Source: Spongospora subterranea (Eukaryota > Endomyxa > Phytomyxea > Plasmodiophorida > Plasmodiophoridae). From it: DNA of 62,257 bases. The notes beneath the pieces were generated by a model. The model saw nothing but the letters and a program-made list of their open reading frames with translations. It was not told the origin of the DNA and did no database searches. The stretch spans positions 1 to 62,257 of the forward strand of contig OUQQ01000166.1 of NCBI GenBank assembly GCA_900404475.1, read 5' to 3'. This document shows, piece by piece, positions 10,200 through 22,207 of the stretch; position 1 is the stretch's first letter, and each line of letters opens with the position of its first letter. The position numbers and the translations under genes were made by a program.

Positions 10200-13100
10200 C
10201 TAGAATTTGTAGGTGGACATAGTTGTTTTCGGCCTTGGTTTTTTGGTTGTGATTGCGGACGATGATGGTGATCTTGGGATCATAAGCCTGGCTCTCATAT
10301 CGTCTAGGGATACCGACATCGCTGAGCCTGATCGCGGTCCTTTGCCCGATCCAGGATCTGGTGTGGAACCTTCTCCAACACTCTTCAGCGTCTCATCGAC
10401 TGCATGTCTGGCCCCTATTGGCCCCAAAACCATACCCCATAGATTATTGAACATGCGGGGAGCACCGTTGAAAACTGCAAACAATCTCACCTTTCTCAGC
10501 CCATGATAACGCCACAGATAATCCCTCCTGGAAATGCCTCACCTGGAATGAGAGCTGGTCTTTCTGATTGCGAGCGTCTTCCAGTTCGTGTTTGAGACGG
10601 CAATTCTCCTGCTTCAACCTGAGTTAAACTTGATCAGCCTCATTACATGGTCACCCATCTTCATGGACATTACATCGCTGATCGATATCGAGGAGCCAAT
10701 GGGCCCAATAATACCCCCTTTCTGGTCTTCGCTTGCCGAGTGTTTGATGGCGCTATATTAGATTGGACGGGATCGGTGCCTTCTCCCTGATCCTGCTCCT
10801 CAAATGTCCGAACCCGCTCCTGTAATCCCTCAATAATTATGTCTTTATCGGTCACCGTTTTCCTCAACTGATTCAACGTCCTGAGTCCCGTTCATTCTCA
10901 TTATCATATTTTGTTTAAGATCATGTGAATTACAATAGAAGATCTCGATTTTCCTCGATTCGTTTGTGGTTTTCTGTCTTTCCTCTGGCTCGTTCATTAT
11001 CCATCTGTTTCCTCAAAGCAACGACCGACCGTTGCAATGTTGATCGTTGCCTGATCAACTCCTCGAGCTCTATTCCACCCCATAGTCAGATTTATTGCGG
11101 GCCCAAATATAGATCAGGAGATAATACCTTGTTCAGATTCGTGTGCAACACGATCAGTTTTATCGAGATTGACATGGCGTTTACCCAATTGATATATCTC
11201 ATAACTGACGTCATCAACTTAGACACACACTCTTTGATTTCAGCTAATTCTGCGCTCACATTTGCCTCAACTCCTCGATCCAGATGGATTCCCTCGTCTC
11301 ATCAACCAATCGTCGAACTTCGCTTTCAATACACGCCGACCTTGTTTTGTGTAAAGATAGAGACTTTTCCAGCGACGATGCGCGCGACTTCCACTTTCGC
11401 AACTCGTGATTACTACAAGACCCGGTAATCAAGCATACTTTATTGTCGTAGCGTCATCCCCATTACCTGATCTTTAGCTCATTCCTCAAGGAATTGATTA
11501 TCTTGGCCGATAACACCAACTCCTCATCCGTTGATTTAACGTGCTCATCCAGCTCTTTGATACATTTCGGGAACGCCTCTGCATGGGAGATACGATCAAA
11601 TCATTGCGTTGATGAATGAAGGGATTCGCTGAGGGCGTGGTTTACGTTGTCTTTCCTCTAGATCGTTAATCCTTTGTTCTAAGAACCTGTTTGTGGCCTG
11701 TAAAGTGACCCTAGAGGCCGATATCTCAGCTAATTCCCTGGTTCCATTACCGATCTGCGTCTCCCTGATCTGAATACTCTTCCGGCTCATTTCCTAATCA
11801 AATAGTTGGTCAATACGACTATCGTACAGTCTCCGTCCAATACCAATGCAGTGTTGAGGTCCTCAATCTGTCTTCTCAGATTGTCGTTGGTTTCTTGCAG
11901 ATCATCAATCTGATATGATTTGACCTGATTATCTTGATGTATTGCATCCATTCTTTGCGCTATCGCTGAATTTTCTGCCAATGCCTTTGTGAGCTGCTCA
12001 TCTCGCTTCGTCATCTCAGTTCGCGATTGACTGTAAATCTCGTCGTATTGTGCGTCGTTCTCATCCTGTGCAACAATCAGCGGTTTGATTCATTAGGCGA
12101 TCTCTGTCCACCTCATTTAGTTCTATTGTCTTCTGACAGGCTTCGTCTTTATCGGATATCGCCCTTTTCATCTCCTCCGATGTTGTTCTAGCAGTGTTTC
12201 TGGCGTAATCTAGCTCGGACCGCAACTGCCGCGTCTCTTGTTCGTGATTGGTGTTGATCATCTGAAGTTCCTGTTCATGTTGACGATTCACGTCTTTCAA
12301 TGTTTGCGCTAACCCAATGTTCTTCTGGTATTCTATCGTTAGCGCATTCTCCATATTTTTCACCACAGCCCCTAAACTCTTATCAAAATTACTGCGTTGT
12401 CTCCTCAGCTCTTCCTTGGCCAGCTCTTGGCATCGATCTAATCCGCATCGTAATCCATCCCGTTCCTCCCCCAGCTGCACAATCCTATCCTCATATTCTC
12501 GCTTGATTTCCTCCATCTCTCGGCAGTGTTTCTCTTCCAGATCTTTGATCATCTGTTCCGATTGTATCGCGTCTAGAGCTGCTTTATTGGCGATCTGATC
12601 AGCCGCGCTGCTAAAGCCAATCAGATCCGATTCCGAAACAAGAACGACTTGATCGTCTTGGCTTTCCCCGATTTCCAGAATTTGATCATGATCCAGTTCC
12701 GTGACCACAATACACGAATCAACTCCAGCTGAGACCATCTTGTTATTTTCCAAAAGCGCAAAGGTGAATATTCCGTCATGGACAGATTTCGTCACGTATC
12801 GGTAATCATCAATATTGACGGAAAGAATTTGTCCAGATCGTGTCGATAATATCAGTTGATGTCGAACACGATCAACAGCTATTGATGTTATTGGAGAGCC
12901 GATGATTTCGATCGGATCACGATATTGGACTTCACCATGATCGGCAAGATGAACGACGTTCACAGTATTGCGGTGGGCAATCAAGAAAATAGCATCGGAA
13001 TGGAATGCGATATCAGATAAGGGGTCGGATGTGGATGGGGATTTGATCAGGTAGAGGCGCGATGACGATGCCGAGCTGAATACAGAGCAATATCCATCCG

Positions 13101-14971
13101 CGCAACCACTGGCCTGGACACAAAACTTCACACATCAGATGACGGATTTGAAATGAGGTATCGAGCACGACCAGGAGCTGATCATTCGGGGACCAGATTA
13201 TGGTGATTGGGGAAGAATGATGACGCTCAGAGGATGACAGCAACGTTAGATCAACTGATCTATAAACTAAGACAGTTTGTCAGATGGCGTCTAGTGACAA
13301 TATGGGCCAATGATGGTAGGAAATGTGTTTCGGAGGGAGATTACCATGAATGTATGATCCAGCAATTACGGCAATGGCATGACCCTGAATATCGTATCGG
13401 GAATTAGACTGGGATGAGCGATCGAGAAGGAGATCCAGGCTACCGAATGGGAATAGGCGACTGACGAGATATGCGAGCGGCGATCCTGGCGACGGAGCTG
13501 CAGGCGATCGTGCAGGATGTGGTAGATGGCCAGTGAGTCGCGCCTGCATATGCAGATCTCTAACCCATTGCAGGACCCAGCGATGCACACAACACCATCA
13601 CGATCATCATCAACAACAATACCCGTCTCTGACCCATCCTCGATTATCATCCGATTCTTGTTCGAATCCCTAAACAAACGTGAGAATCTTCGAGAAACCC
13701 AAAAACGATTCGCAAAAATTCTGCAACGTAGCTGTCACACGAGTCCACGCTACAAATGCCCATTAACGATACCAATGCCCAGTTACATCACAATACAAAC
13801 TATGTTACACTGTTTGTTTGCAAGTAACTGGGAAGCAACGAATATCTGCGGAAGTGGGAGAAATGGCGATCAATTACCATATCTGAACTGTTCCATTCAT
13901 GTGCAAAGTCGAGAACCGCCCATGAACGCCAATTGCACATATCGACAACAGAGGAGCGCCGTCGTCGTCAGCCAACGATATATATGGGGTGATGGAGTCG
14001 CTGGACCTGTCGCCAAGGTCGAACATATACGGGCGACGACCGGATTGCACACAGACGAGGGCGGATTTGGAGACCATGATCGAGTCAATTATCGGGGACG
14101 ATGGCGACCCATAGGTGATCTGGTAGTGGATTCCGATCCCATGACGATCATCGTCCGATAATGTAATATGGAGTTGATGGAGTAAACCCGATGATGTGGC
14201 GACGATGAATGATCGGGCACTGGTCTTGGTGATAACGGTGATCTGATCGTGATCTATCCATTTGGCGATCGCTTTGCTGCAGTCAATGACAGATGTGATT
14301 GTGTTTTCGATATATATCAACAACAAGGAACCGTTCGACACCATAACGGCGAGCTCTAGACGAACGAATACAATTATGTTATGGAGATCTAAATCACGAC
14401 CTGAACAAGGCCCTTTCATCATATTCATATCGGATATCGTATCGGATATACGGAATTCGTGAAGATACCCGTGTTGGCCAATCGCTAGAAATGATGAACG
14501 ATCAATGAACCTGATGGCATGAATACAGGAAGGGGAGTTGATGATGGATATTGTTTGACGAGATGGCCATTTACAGACGCATATTGAGTCGTCAACACAA
14601 TATATGAGATAGGCAGGCGTCAATTGAATGGCGATAATAGGGCCTTTGATGAGGGATAATGACGACGATCTGTGATTAAATTGATAGTCAATAACGGTGA
14701 TGACATCGTGAACGAATCCCTGTTCGACCACGATGATCTTGCTTTGGGCGTAGGCCGCGGCCAGCAATCGTGGCGATCGTGTCAGGGAGGCGATCACGGT
14801 CATGGATCGGGTGCCGATACGGTGGTGGGACACGTATCGGCCAATGCACATGATGATGGAGCGATCATCGTATGCGGGTATGATCAGACCCGATCGATTG
14901 GGGCTGGATCCGAATACATGTCGGATGGCTGGACCCGCCACGACCTGATCATTATCATCACATTCACTCAT
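10200..14971 (-). CDS. CFAP57: cilia/flagella-associated protein 57 (WDR65-like)
   Basis: A long minus-strand gene begins MSECDDNDQVVAGPAIRHVF at 14971. The IRHVFG block near residue 18 matches the RHVFG start of CFAP57. The first exon runs to about 13862 as a WD40 propeller (ending MNGTVQIW). Propeller exons continue (SSPITIIWSPNDQLLVVLD; LSVNIDDYRYVTKS). From about 12.5 kb down the protein becomes a long coiled coil (AIQSEQMIKDLEEKHCREME; QHEQELQMINTNHEQETRQL). Smaller exons (KTVTDKDIIIEGLQERVR; LKQENCRLKHELEDA) lead to a Ser/Pro-rich tail ending at 10200. CFAP57 helps position inner dynein arms on the axoneme. Exon borders below 12 kb are approximate, and the extreme C-terminus could belong elsewhere. 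The gene implies a motile flagellum. Confidence 0.75.
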
Positions 14972-15852
14972 CAGTAATAATGATCATCAAGTACTATTCT
15001 GATCGTCGACTCAACCATCGTCACAATAACCGTGAAATCATGGAATCCTTATGCGTTAATGTGAAAAGCATTCGATCAAAACCGATACGAATGTATGCTA
15101 TTGTATTTATTAACAAGATAATGATTGCTAATTCAAAGCATGTTGCTAAATCAAAGAAGACGTCTTCAGTATCCTTGTTTCTCATTGGTTTTGAGTCATT
15201 GCGCTATGGGCTTCAAATTTCGAACGCAACGGGTTCACTGAATATACAAAGTCGTTTGTTCTGTTCAACGTTAAGGTAGTGCCGTCGATGAAATCGCTCA
15301 TGCTGAGATGTATGCGAACCTGGAGGAATTCGGCAAAAAACAGTGGAGCCTGATTTGTATCAAGTACTTTCTTCATAACGACGAAATAATCGTGATCAAT
15401 AGAGACGTTGAAAATCTCCACATATCGTCAGATAACGATATTGCTGCATATGTAACTGACAACTGTGCAATGGAACGCCAATACCAACGACGTTGGTTTT
15501 TGATGTCACAACTGTCGGAAAAATCACTGAAAAAAACACTCTCTGAACCTGTTTTCAAATATCGGGATAGAACCCGGCTCGTATACAGAATGGGGATGGA
15601 ATTACATGACCCGGGAAACGTGATGCGGTCACTCACTGGGGGACTGTCACGAAATATTATTCCCGATGGCGCAACGACACCATCCAATCCATGCAGTAAA
15701 ACTGCGCACCACTTCCCGTGGGATCTTTATGTCCAGGGCGGCACCCTCAGCCAATTGCACTGGGTTCTGATCAAGTTCCAATACGCGATGTGCCGTGTTC
15801 GCTATCATCAGAGCAAAATTTGAAATGCCCTTCTGCATGAACGAGACGGTCA
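14972..15852. other. intergenic between CFAP57 and the PPR gene, weak coding signals on both strands
   Basis: A 171-codon plus-strand frame (15308-15823, EEFGKKQWSLICIKYFLHND) overlaps minus-strand open segments. These include LTVSFMQKGISNFALMIANT near 15.85 kb and DTNQAPLFFAEFLQ near 15.35 kb. Neither set assembles into a convincing gene, and none gives a family I can defend. The interval must hold the CFAP57 and PPR promoters. Confidence 0.4.
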
Positions 15853-18248
15853 ATGAGTTCATTATCGTCTAGACTAAATCGCGCGAAAACCCCATCGTTC
15901 GCTACCATCTCGACCACGACCAGAACATATATTCAACACCATTGGGGATATCGGCAACGTTGTCGTGAATTGCTGCGCCAGAAAGGCAGAATCTGTCGTC
16001 CACTATTACCGAAGCGTTGTCAGACTGTATTATCGCTTAAAAATGGCCCTCCCGTCATTTTCTCTGGGACTTCTCCTTGTGTTGACCTCTCTTCTCCATC
16101 AAACTCAAACCGACTGTCGGCACTAGTCCAGTATTGTTCAGAATCGTCCTCTTTCAACAATTTCCACTCGTTTCTGAATCAGGTCAGTGCTGTCTGCTCA
16201 ATGGTTCATCGTATATTGAGACCTAAATACCTCTATAGCACAGCAGCATTTTGAACATCAACTGGCCCCTTCTCGCTGATACCGCTTTCAAATTATGTAA
16301 TCGGACAAGGAGCTTCCCTTCACCTAATGTTTTAGCTGAGCTGCTTAATGCGGCAGTAATTTCCTATTATTCCTATCCTCAACAGTTCATCAAAACCAGC
16401 TCTGCGCAGTATCTTGGAAACTTTCTGTTTGACATTGTTTTGAAGTTTTCATTGAGGTCCGGCCTTCAAAACGGAAGTCTTCTGCTCGAGCTGCTGTCTC
16501 CAAATCTTTCAAGCGATATCCTTTCGACGTTGACGCTATCAGTCGCACGGGACGTGCGACTGAATAGGAATCCGAAAATAATGGAGGTGTGCTACCTGGG
16601 CCTGCTTCCCGCAATCAGCGGCGCTCCGGGTGTGAACCAGGAGCGAGCGATCATGGCATTTCTCACTAGCACAACCAACATCGATCGGACCTTATCTTCT
16701 ATTCGTTCTCTGGACACTGGCTTGTTTATCCCTCTTTTGACTCATTTTGCTAGAAATCGTCAAGAAAACGCTGTTATTATGCTTATCAACCATAATTGCT
16801 TGCCGAAATGCGAAAAAGTGGCTTCGCTAGCTGTTACTGTGCTGTCTTTTTTCGAGAAGAGAACACAATCGTGTATCCGCATTTTCCATGCTTTCAAAGA
16901 CGCTAACATCCCTTTGCATTCCGAAGCATATGGCGTCTTGTGCCGCTCCCTATGCAGGCTAAACGACAAATCTGGGGCTGTTTCACTGATATATGAAATG
17001 ATGAAATCTAATGTGATTCCCAGTTTTCACACACTTATCAGGGTATTAAGGTCTCTGGAAGACGACCGTGAAACTATTGATCGTGTTTTCACCCAGTACT
17101 CAACGTCACTAGGTGCGAAAGCATTCCATAGCGCCACTTCGTTGTCAGCAACTCTCAAGTCCCCCATTCTAATTGGTTGTACATCTACGCCATCGCTTCA
17201 ATGCACAGATCTTGACCCGATCTTGTCTCGTCTTAGAAATGATCTCCGACGTGGTTACTTGTCCAACGCGGCCGCCATCGCTGACACAATACTGACCCTC
17301 CACAACAACTCGGAATTCCGTCTTCGATCAGTGAATGATTTTAATCTTTTGTTGCAAGCGTATGGTCTATGTTCTGAACCAGCAAAGGCGCAAACCTGTT
17401 TTCAGAATATTATCACCTCTGGGATGACTCCCACCGCACTGTCTGAATTCCTTTTATCATCTTGTTTAAGCCATTCGACGCGATCGCCTCTGCTCATCAT
17501 CCAGTCGTATATCCAGATTGGCGACCTCAAGCGCGCCATGTTCATCTTCAAAAATGTTCTTGAGAATGTCAGCTCGTCCGACGTTGATGTCGCGTCCTCC
17601 TGGGAATCGCTCTCCATGCCCTATCACGCTGATCCGGAATCGCTGCGTTGGATGATCACTGCGTTTCGAAATTATGGCTGGACAATTTCGCCTGAGAACT
17701 TGTATAAAATCATGAGCGCATCGTTCGCCACCGCTCCTCGGGCATTCCACCCAATGGTGTCCTTGGGGTGCCAACTTTGTGGTATACTGCAAAATGAGTT
17801 GGATTCTTCAAAGGTGCTTGCCGACGTCTGTATCGAGATTGTAACTCAGACAAGGGATCCAGTTTTGCTAACGGAAATCATCATGCAATCAAGGAAGTGT
17901 GGAATCCGGCTTGACCAATATCAGATTCGCCATCTGGTCCGTGCTTGCAAACGCGGCGAATTCCCTTCGATCGCTCCACTGGTTCTATCATCTATTGGGC
18001 GCATCAGGTCAATCGAGAGTTTCGATGAGTTGGTTTCTGTCTTCAATGGTGATCTGATTCTTGACGACGTTGTTGACATGATCGGAGATCTGTTGATTTC
18101 TGGTGTGTCAATCAATCCAGCGTTATCGGTTAAACTATTGCACAGGTTCGACTGTCAACTCCTTTTCCAAGCTGTTCATAAAGAATACGGATGGGTTGAC
18201 AGCAGCTGCAGCTTATTCTCTAATTTGAGACCCCACGTGATATCTTGA
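15853..18248 (+). CDS. pentatricopeptide-repeat-like protein, probably mitochondrial
   Basis: Two exons, 15853-16182 and 16239-18248, are joined in phase 0 over a 56-bp intron and predict 779 residues. The N-terminus (MSSLSSRLNRAKTPSFATIS) is Ser/Thr/Arg-rich without acidic residues, as in a mitochondrial presequence. PPR-type helix pairs are visible, for example YGVLCRSLCRLNDKSGAVSL with MMKSNVIPSFHTLIRVL, and FNLLLQAYGLCSEPAKAQTC with NIITSGMTP. PPR proteins bind organelle RNA and act in processing or translation. Repeats are divergent and I cannot name an orthologue. The gene converges on APC4, with only 46 bp between the two stop codons. Confidence 0.6.
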
Positions 18249-18294
18249 CAAAATCAGTATAATAATTAATAATAATATTAAGCTATTGTAGTTA

Positions 18295-20660
18295 CTATGA
18301 ATCCCTCATGTTGTCGTCTTCATCGTTTGCAGCGTCGACAATCAAAACCCGTCGTTGCCCACTGAGAACCGACATCATGCCTCGTGGTCCACATACAGCA
18401 AGTCCATTGCAATTCGTATGAGGGAATATTCTTTCCCTGGAAGACTTCAGCATCGATATCGGAAGATCACGCCTCAGAAGAACATCGACGATGTATTGCC
18501 CAACAATTTCTTTGCCGGTCGCGAGTATAGTAATTATTTCTGGGTTGCTGTCCAATCTGGTTAACGAAAGAGCTGAGGCAGTGTCCTGCTGGCAGCGGGA
18601 TAGAACAGCTAGATGCGTGTCATTGTAGAAGCCAAGTTGAACTGGCGTCTGAATTGGCTCTGATTGGAACACGGATATCTGATAAGTTGACTGCTCTTCC
18701 GTTGCTGCAATGCTAGAGCGAATAAGCAATATCTTTTGGTCTTCATTTTCAGCAACCTGAATGACGAAAGCGAGTAGATGGTTATATGCATCGTTTTGAA
18801 TTTGCTGAGTGCATAGCGAAAACGCAACATTAGGGTAATTTCTAGATAAACGAAGCATGGGTAGGGCGGTTGCGAGAGTTATTGATCTTGATATGCGTTG
18901 TGCTGGAACATCGCGGAACAGCTTCCACTGTTCTTGAAAGTCATTGGTCTCCTTCCTTAGAGACCGTAGGCAATGATCGTTCCAGTTCCGGATTGGCATG
19001 GGCAGCTCTGGAGATTCAGCGTCTGAATTTAACGACATATCAAGATCGTCATTTTCGAAAAAAACTGCAATGCGGTCGTTTTGTAAATCATTCAGGATAA
19101 AAGCCGCCACCTAAAATGGGGATATTGAATAAGGCGATCAGCGGTGTTACTAAGAAAGTGATTACCTGGTGGACGTCTACACGTGTGACGATGGCGGCAC
19201 TTTGTCGTTGTTCGTCAGAAAGTCCTACAGATTATGAGCAAAAAACTAGGTTACGGAAGCGATGGACGTTACGGAAAACACAGGATGAGAGCCACTCAAA
19301 AAAGTGGAGAAATTGAGCACGAATTTTTCTGACAGCTCGTTGTAATTGTTCGCATTTCATAACGGCGAAGGAACCTTGCTCAATAATTTCATTTAGGGAA
19401 GAAACATCGAGGCCAATGCAGTCGTTCCGCTTTTGGCATAGTGACAATCCTCTAAGTTCTGTTAAACGAAATAAAATCTCCTCGAAGGCTCGTTCAAGCA
19501 TGTTTCGAGCAAAGTCCAGGATTATCTCAAACGCCGACTCTAATGCCTTATAGATTCTATTTAAAGTTGGATCCGATAAATAGGTTGATAGAAACTGTAG
19601 CAGGGCTTGATCAGGGCTTCCGCTCACGAGCATCGACATCATCGAATCCGTCAGGCTCTGAGACTCTCCATGGTCACGTAGCAACGTTGTGAGGCTTTCA
19701 AACTTGCTGTCAAAAACTCGGCGGGCGTTTTTCCAAATTTTACAAGAAACATCGGTTGCATCACCGGCGTACTTCATTAAAAAATCAATATGGTTGGCCT
19801 GAACAGCCAAAAAACACAGTTCGTGTTTTCGAGCGCGAATAATTCCGGTGTCAAACATTGCTTTGACAAGAACACACGGCTGTTCGGGACGATTACTTTG
19901 CATACGTATGAAAGCTGTTAAATATCGGAAACCGCGAGACATTTCTACGCCGGAAATTGCAAAACTGACGGCGCCGCGGCGATTGGACCTAGGAGCAAAC
20001 CAGCAATCGCAAAGCGCGTCGGCAACCGAAATTTTTGCAATGCAGAGAATGCCAAATGCATGAAGTTGAATAACTCCAGATTCATCTGCCGAAATGAAAA
20101 CATCGAGACATTCAGGATCGTATCCTCGATTTATTTTGGCGACGGTGGTTCTATTCGCACCCTAAGCGGTTCGATTACCATATTTAGGAAAATCCCGCAA
20201 TTTAGAGCGACAAATTGTTTACCGAGGAAGAAGATTCTTTCGGAAGGGATGGAAGGTCATCAAAACACTTAGAAGCTCGAGAATCATATTTCATGGACAC
20301 CGGAGATCCTTCTAAAGGATCTAAATCACCGACATCATCTGCATCCTCGACCCATGATAATGCAGTTATAGCAGACTCGTGTATATGTGCCACTTCAAGG
20401 CTAAGACCCCGTTCCACAGAAAATAACCTGGCACTGCCGTCGGATTGACCCAGCGCCAATGTTTTCCCGTCCGGCTTCCAACAGATACTCGTGATAGATC
20501 CGATACTGATTGGGTCGAAAAGACGCTGCCAGCTGAGTCGGCGAATCTCTAGCGTGTTGTTCGCGAGAACCAGAGCAATCAAATCCATACGAGGGCACCA
20601 TGACATATATAATACATCGGCGTGCAATGTTCTATCCTGCTCTGGAGTAAACGACGCCAT
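18295..20660 (-). CDS. APC4: anaphase-promoting complex subunit 4
   Basis: Four minus-strand exons (20660-20223, 20161-19273, 19224-19166, 19110-18295) give 733 residues. The N-terminal WD40 begins MASFTPEQDRTL and has the APC4 hallmark SWCPRMDLIALV and ICWKPDGKTLALGQSDGSA. A propeller strand near residue 190 reads DESGVIQLHAFGILCIAKIS. The all-helical APC4 long domain follows in exon 2 (LSDPTLNRIYKALESAF; FRLTELRGLSLCQKRNDC; AQFLHFFEWL). The last exon completes the propeller and ends with an acidic tail (ANDEDDNMRDS). APC4 is a scaffold of the APC/C ubiquitin ligase platform that bridges APC1 and APC5. Human APC4 is 808 residues. Introns are 61, 48 and 55 bp. Confidence 0.9.
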
Positions 20661-20840
20661 TATCGAACTGATGTGAACTTTTGGTTAAACAACGAGTTTC
20701 CCAGTGGCCGCGGTGTTACCGCTGTCAGGTGCACTGATAGTGAACTGATAGTGATACGCACTGGAGCTAATGTCAAGGTCACGTATACAAAATACAATCA
20801 TGTCAGAGCTGCTGTTTCTGAGAGATTCTCATGGTCTGTT

Positions 20841-22054
20841 TTAGGGCACTACCAAGTTCAACAAGTCCAGAGTATGGACGAAAATAGATTTCCGCATGTC
20901 ATCCCGCTGTTGATGTTTTACCAACCATGGAGAATCGTTACCTGTTTTACGTAGCACGTGTTCATCAGATCCATCGTCGATTCCTCGGGCATGGAACCGG
21001 ATCCGGCTGGGTTCATCGTGAATGCACGTTGGGCACGGGTCAAAAGGATACCCGTGCCTACAGGGATATCCCGTTGGTCCACAACGCTTGGCAACACATT
21101 GATGAAATCTGCGAACCAAGTGAATCACGTAACGATTCCAGGTCGGTAAAACATCAACAGCGGGATGAATCTTCGTCCATACTCTGAATTTGTTGAACGA
21201 CCCATCCGTCCACGAGCCTTGTTCTTGTTGTTTTCCAGTCTGATGGCCAGTACATATTAAGTAATGAGCAGTGGCAAATTTCGCGAGATCGACGCAACTC
21301 AAAACCGACGCTCAGATCATGTGTGGCGATGTCCAAGTTTCGTCGGTTTCGCTGTAGTCGGAAAGGTGGTTCTGAATATTTTACAGTGTCGGTGTACTCA
21401 GAAGCAGCAGAGCGCTGCACCCCTTTACGTTGATGTAAGGGAAAACTGCAGATTCCAGAAACAGGTTGTTGGTATTGATCTGGTCGATACCTCCCTTCCT
21501 GTGTCGTACCAACTCGAATGTCTGCAGGGCGTTTCCCACTGATGTATTCACGCTTTCTGGGATAATGGGAAGCAGTAGAGTGGACTCAGGAATTGATCTA
21601 TGACGTAGTTGTGGTGTTCTTATCAGGACATCATCATTGACACCTTCGAAATTGACGAGGATCTGTTCCTTCCATTGTCTGACAAAAGGATCGATATCAA
21701 GGAGTTCACGAGCACTTTCGACGACATTTTCAAAGCGAGCTGTCGGATTGATGCGCATTGAATTGATTTCTGTTAAGCACAACAGGTTTCGAAGTCGGTC
21801 TCGGTCTGGTCGGAGTCGAGGAATTCTATGATGCACATCTTCATGATATTGCGCGTGAAAACCGTCCCCAAAAGATGTTGCTCGGCTTTCTCTACCGCAG
21901 ACAAAGCAGCGCCTCCAGCTGCGATTGTGCCATTTAAGTCACTGCCATCATAATGTGGTTGGATTGACTGCAGCGGGTACAAATGGACACAAGACCTCGA
22001 GCTTGAAACCAGGATGGCATGACCTGTGAAGTTAATTCTTGTGAGGCGCCTCAA
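20841..22054 (-). pseudogene. degenerate Helitron-like replicase remnant (N-terminal part)
   Basis: Minus-strand open pieces lie in different frames, with stops between. From 22054 downward they include FENVVESARELLDIDPFVRQ, LVRHRKGGIDQINTNNLFLE and SAVFPYINVKG. A later piece reads HQCVAKRCGPTGYPCRHGYP, then ARGIDDGSDEHVLRK. The C..C..G.CRHGYP pattern followed by a D-rich segment resembles the zinc-finger-like region upstream of the Rep domain in Helitron proteins. The INTNNLFLESAVFP piece resembles the preceding NEF...AFP.LFP motif. No Rep (HUH) or helicase motifs are present here, so it is truncated and broken. The similarity is from memory and moderate. It sits between APC4 and LTA4H and contains an inverted repeat. 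Confidence 0.4.
20856..21198. repeat. imperfect inverted repeat within the Helitron-like remnant
   Basis: Left arm about 20856-20940 (GTTCAACAAGTCCAGAGTAT...) and right arm about 21128-21198 (...ATACTCTGAATTTGTTGAAC) are imperfect reverse complements. Two strong cores are CAGAGTATGGACGAA and ATCCCGCTGTTGATGTTTTA. The arms differ by small indels, so they have diverged more than the other hairpins in the window. Confidence 0.8.
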
Positions 22055-22207
22055 ACAAATTTAGACGTAAAGAGAAATAGTGTCAAATCACCAGAATCCT
22101 GACATGAACCCGAAACCTGTACTGTACAGTTCCGTTGTTTGTTCGTGAAATGATGAGTGCCTTCAAATCGGGCAAGATAAGTTTAATCAGTTTTGGATAT
22201 GGACCGA

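Noticed and set aside
10925..11428. 167-codon plus-strand open frame
   Set aside because: It is antisense to the coiled-coil exons of CFAP57 and has Ser/Thr/Ile-rich composition typical of a shadow of a coiled coil.
14980..15862. Possible 9-1-1 clamp (RAD9/HUS1-like) gene suggested by fragments such as QAPLFFAEFLQ and a MGFKFRTQR start
   Set aside because: Fragments lie on opposite strands and no splice model joins them into a clamp fold. Similarity is limited to a few residues.
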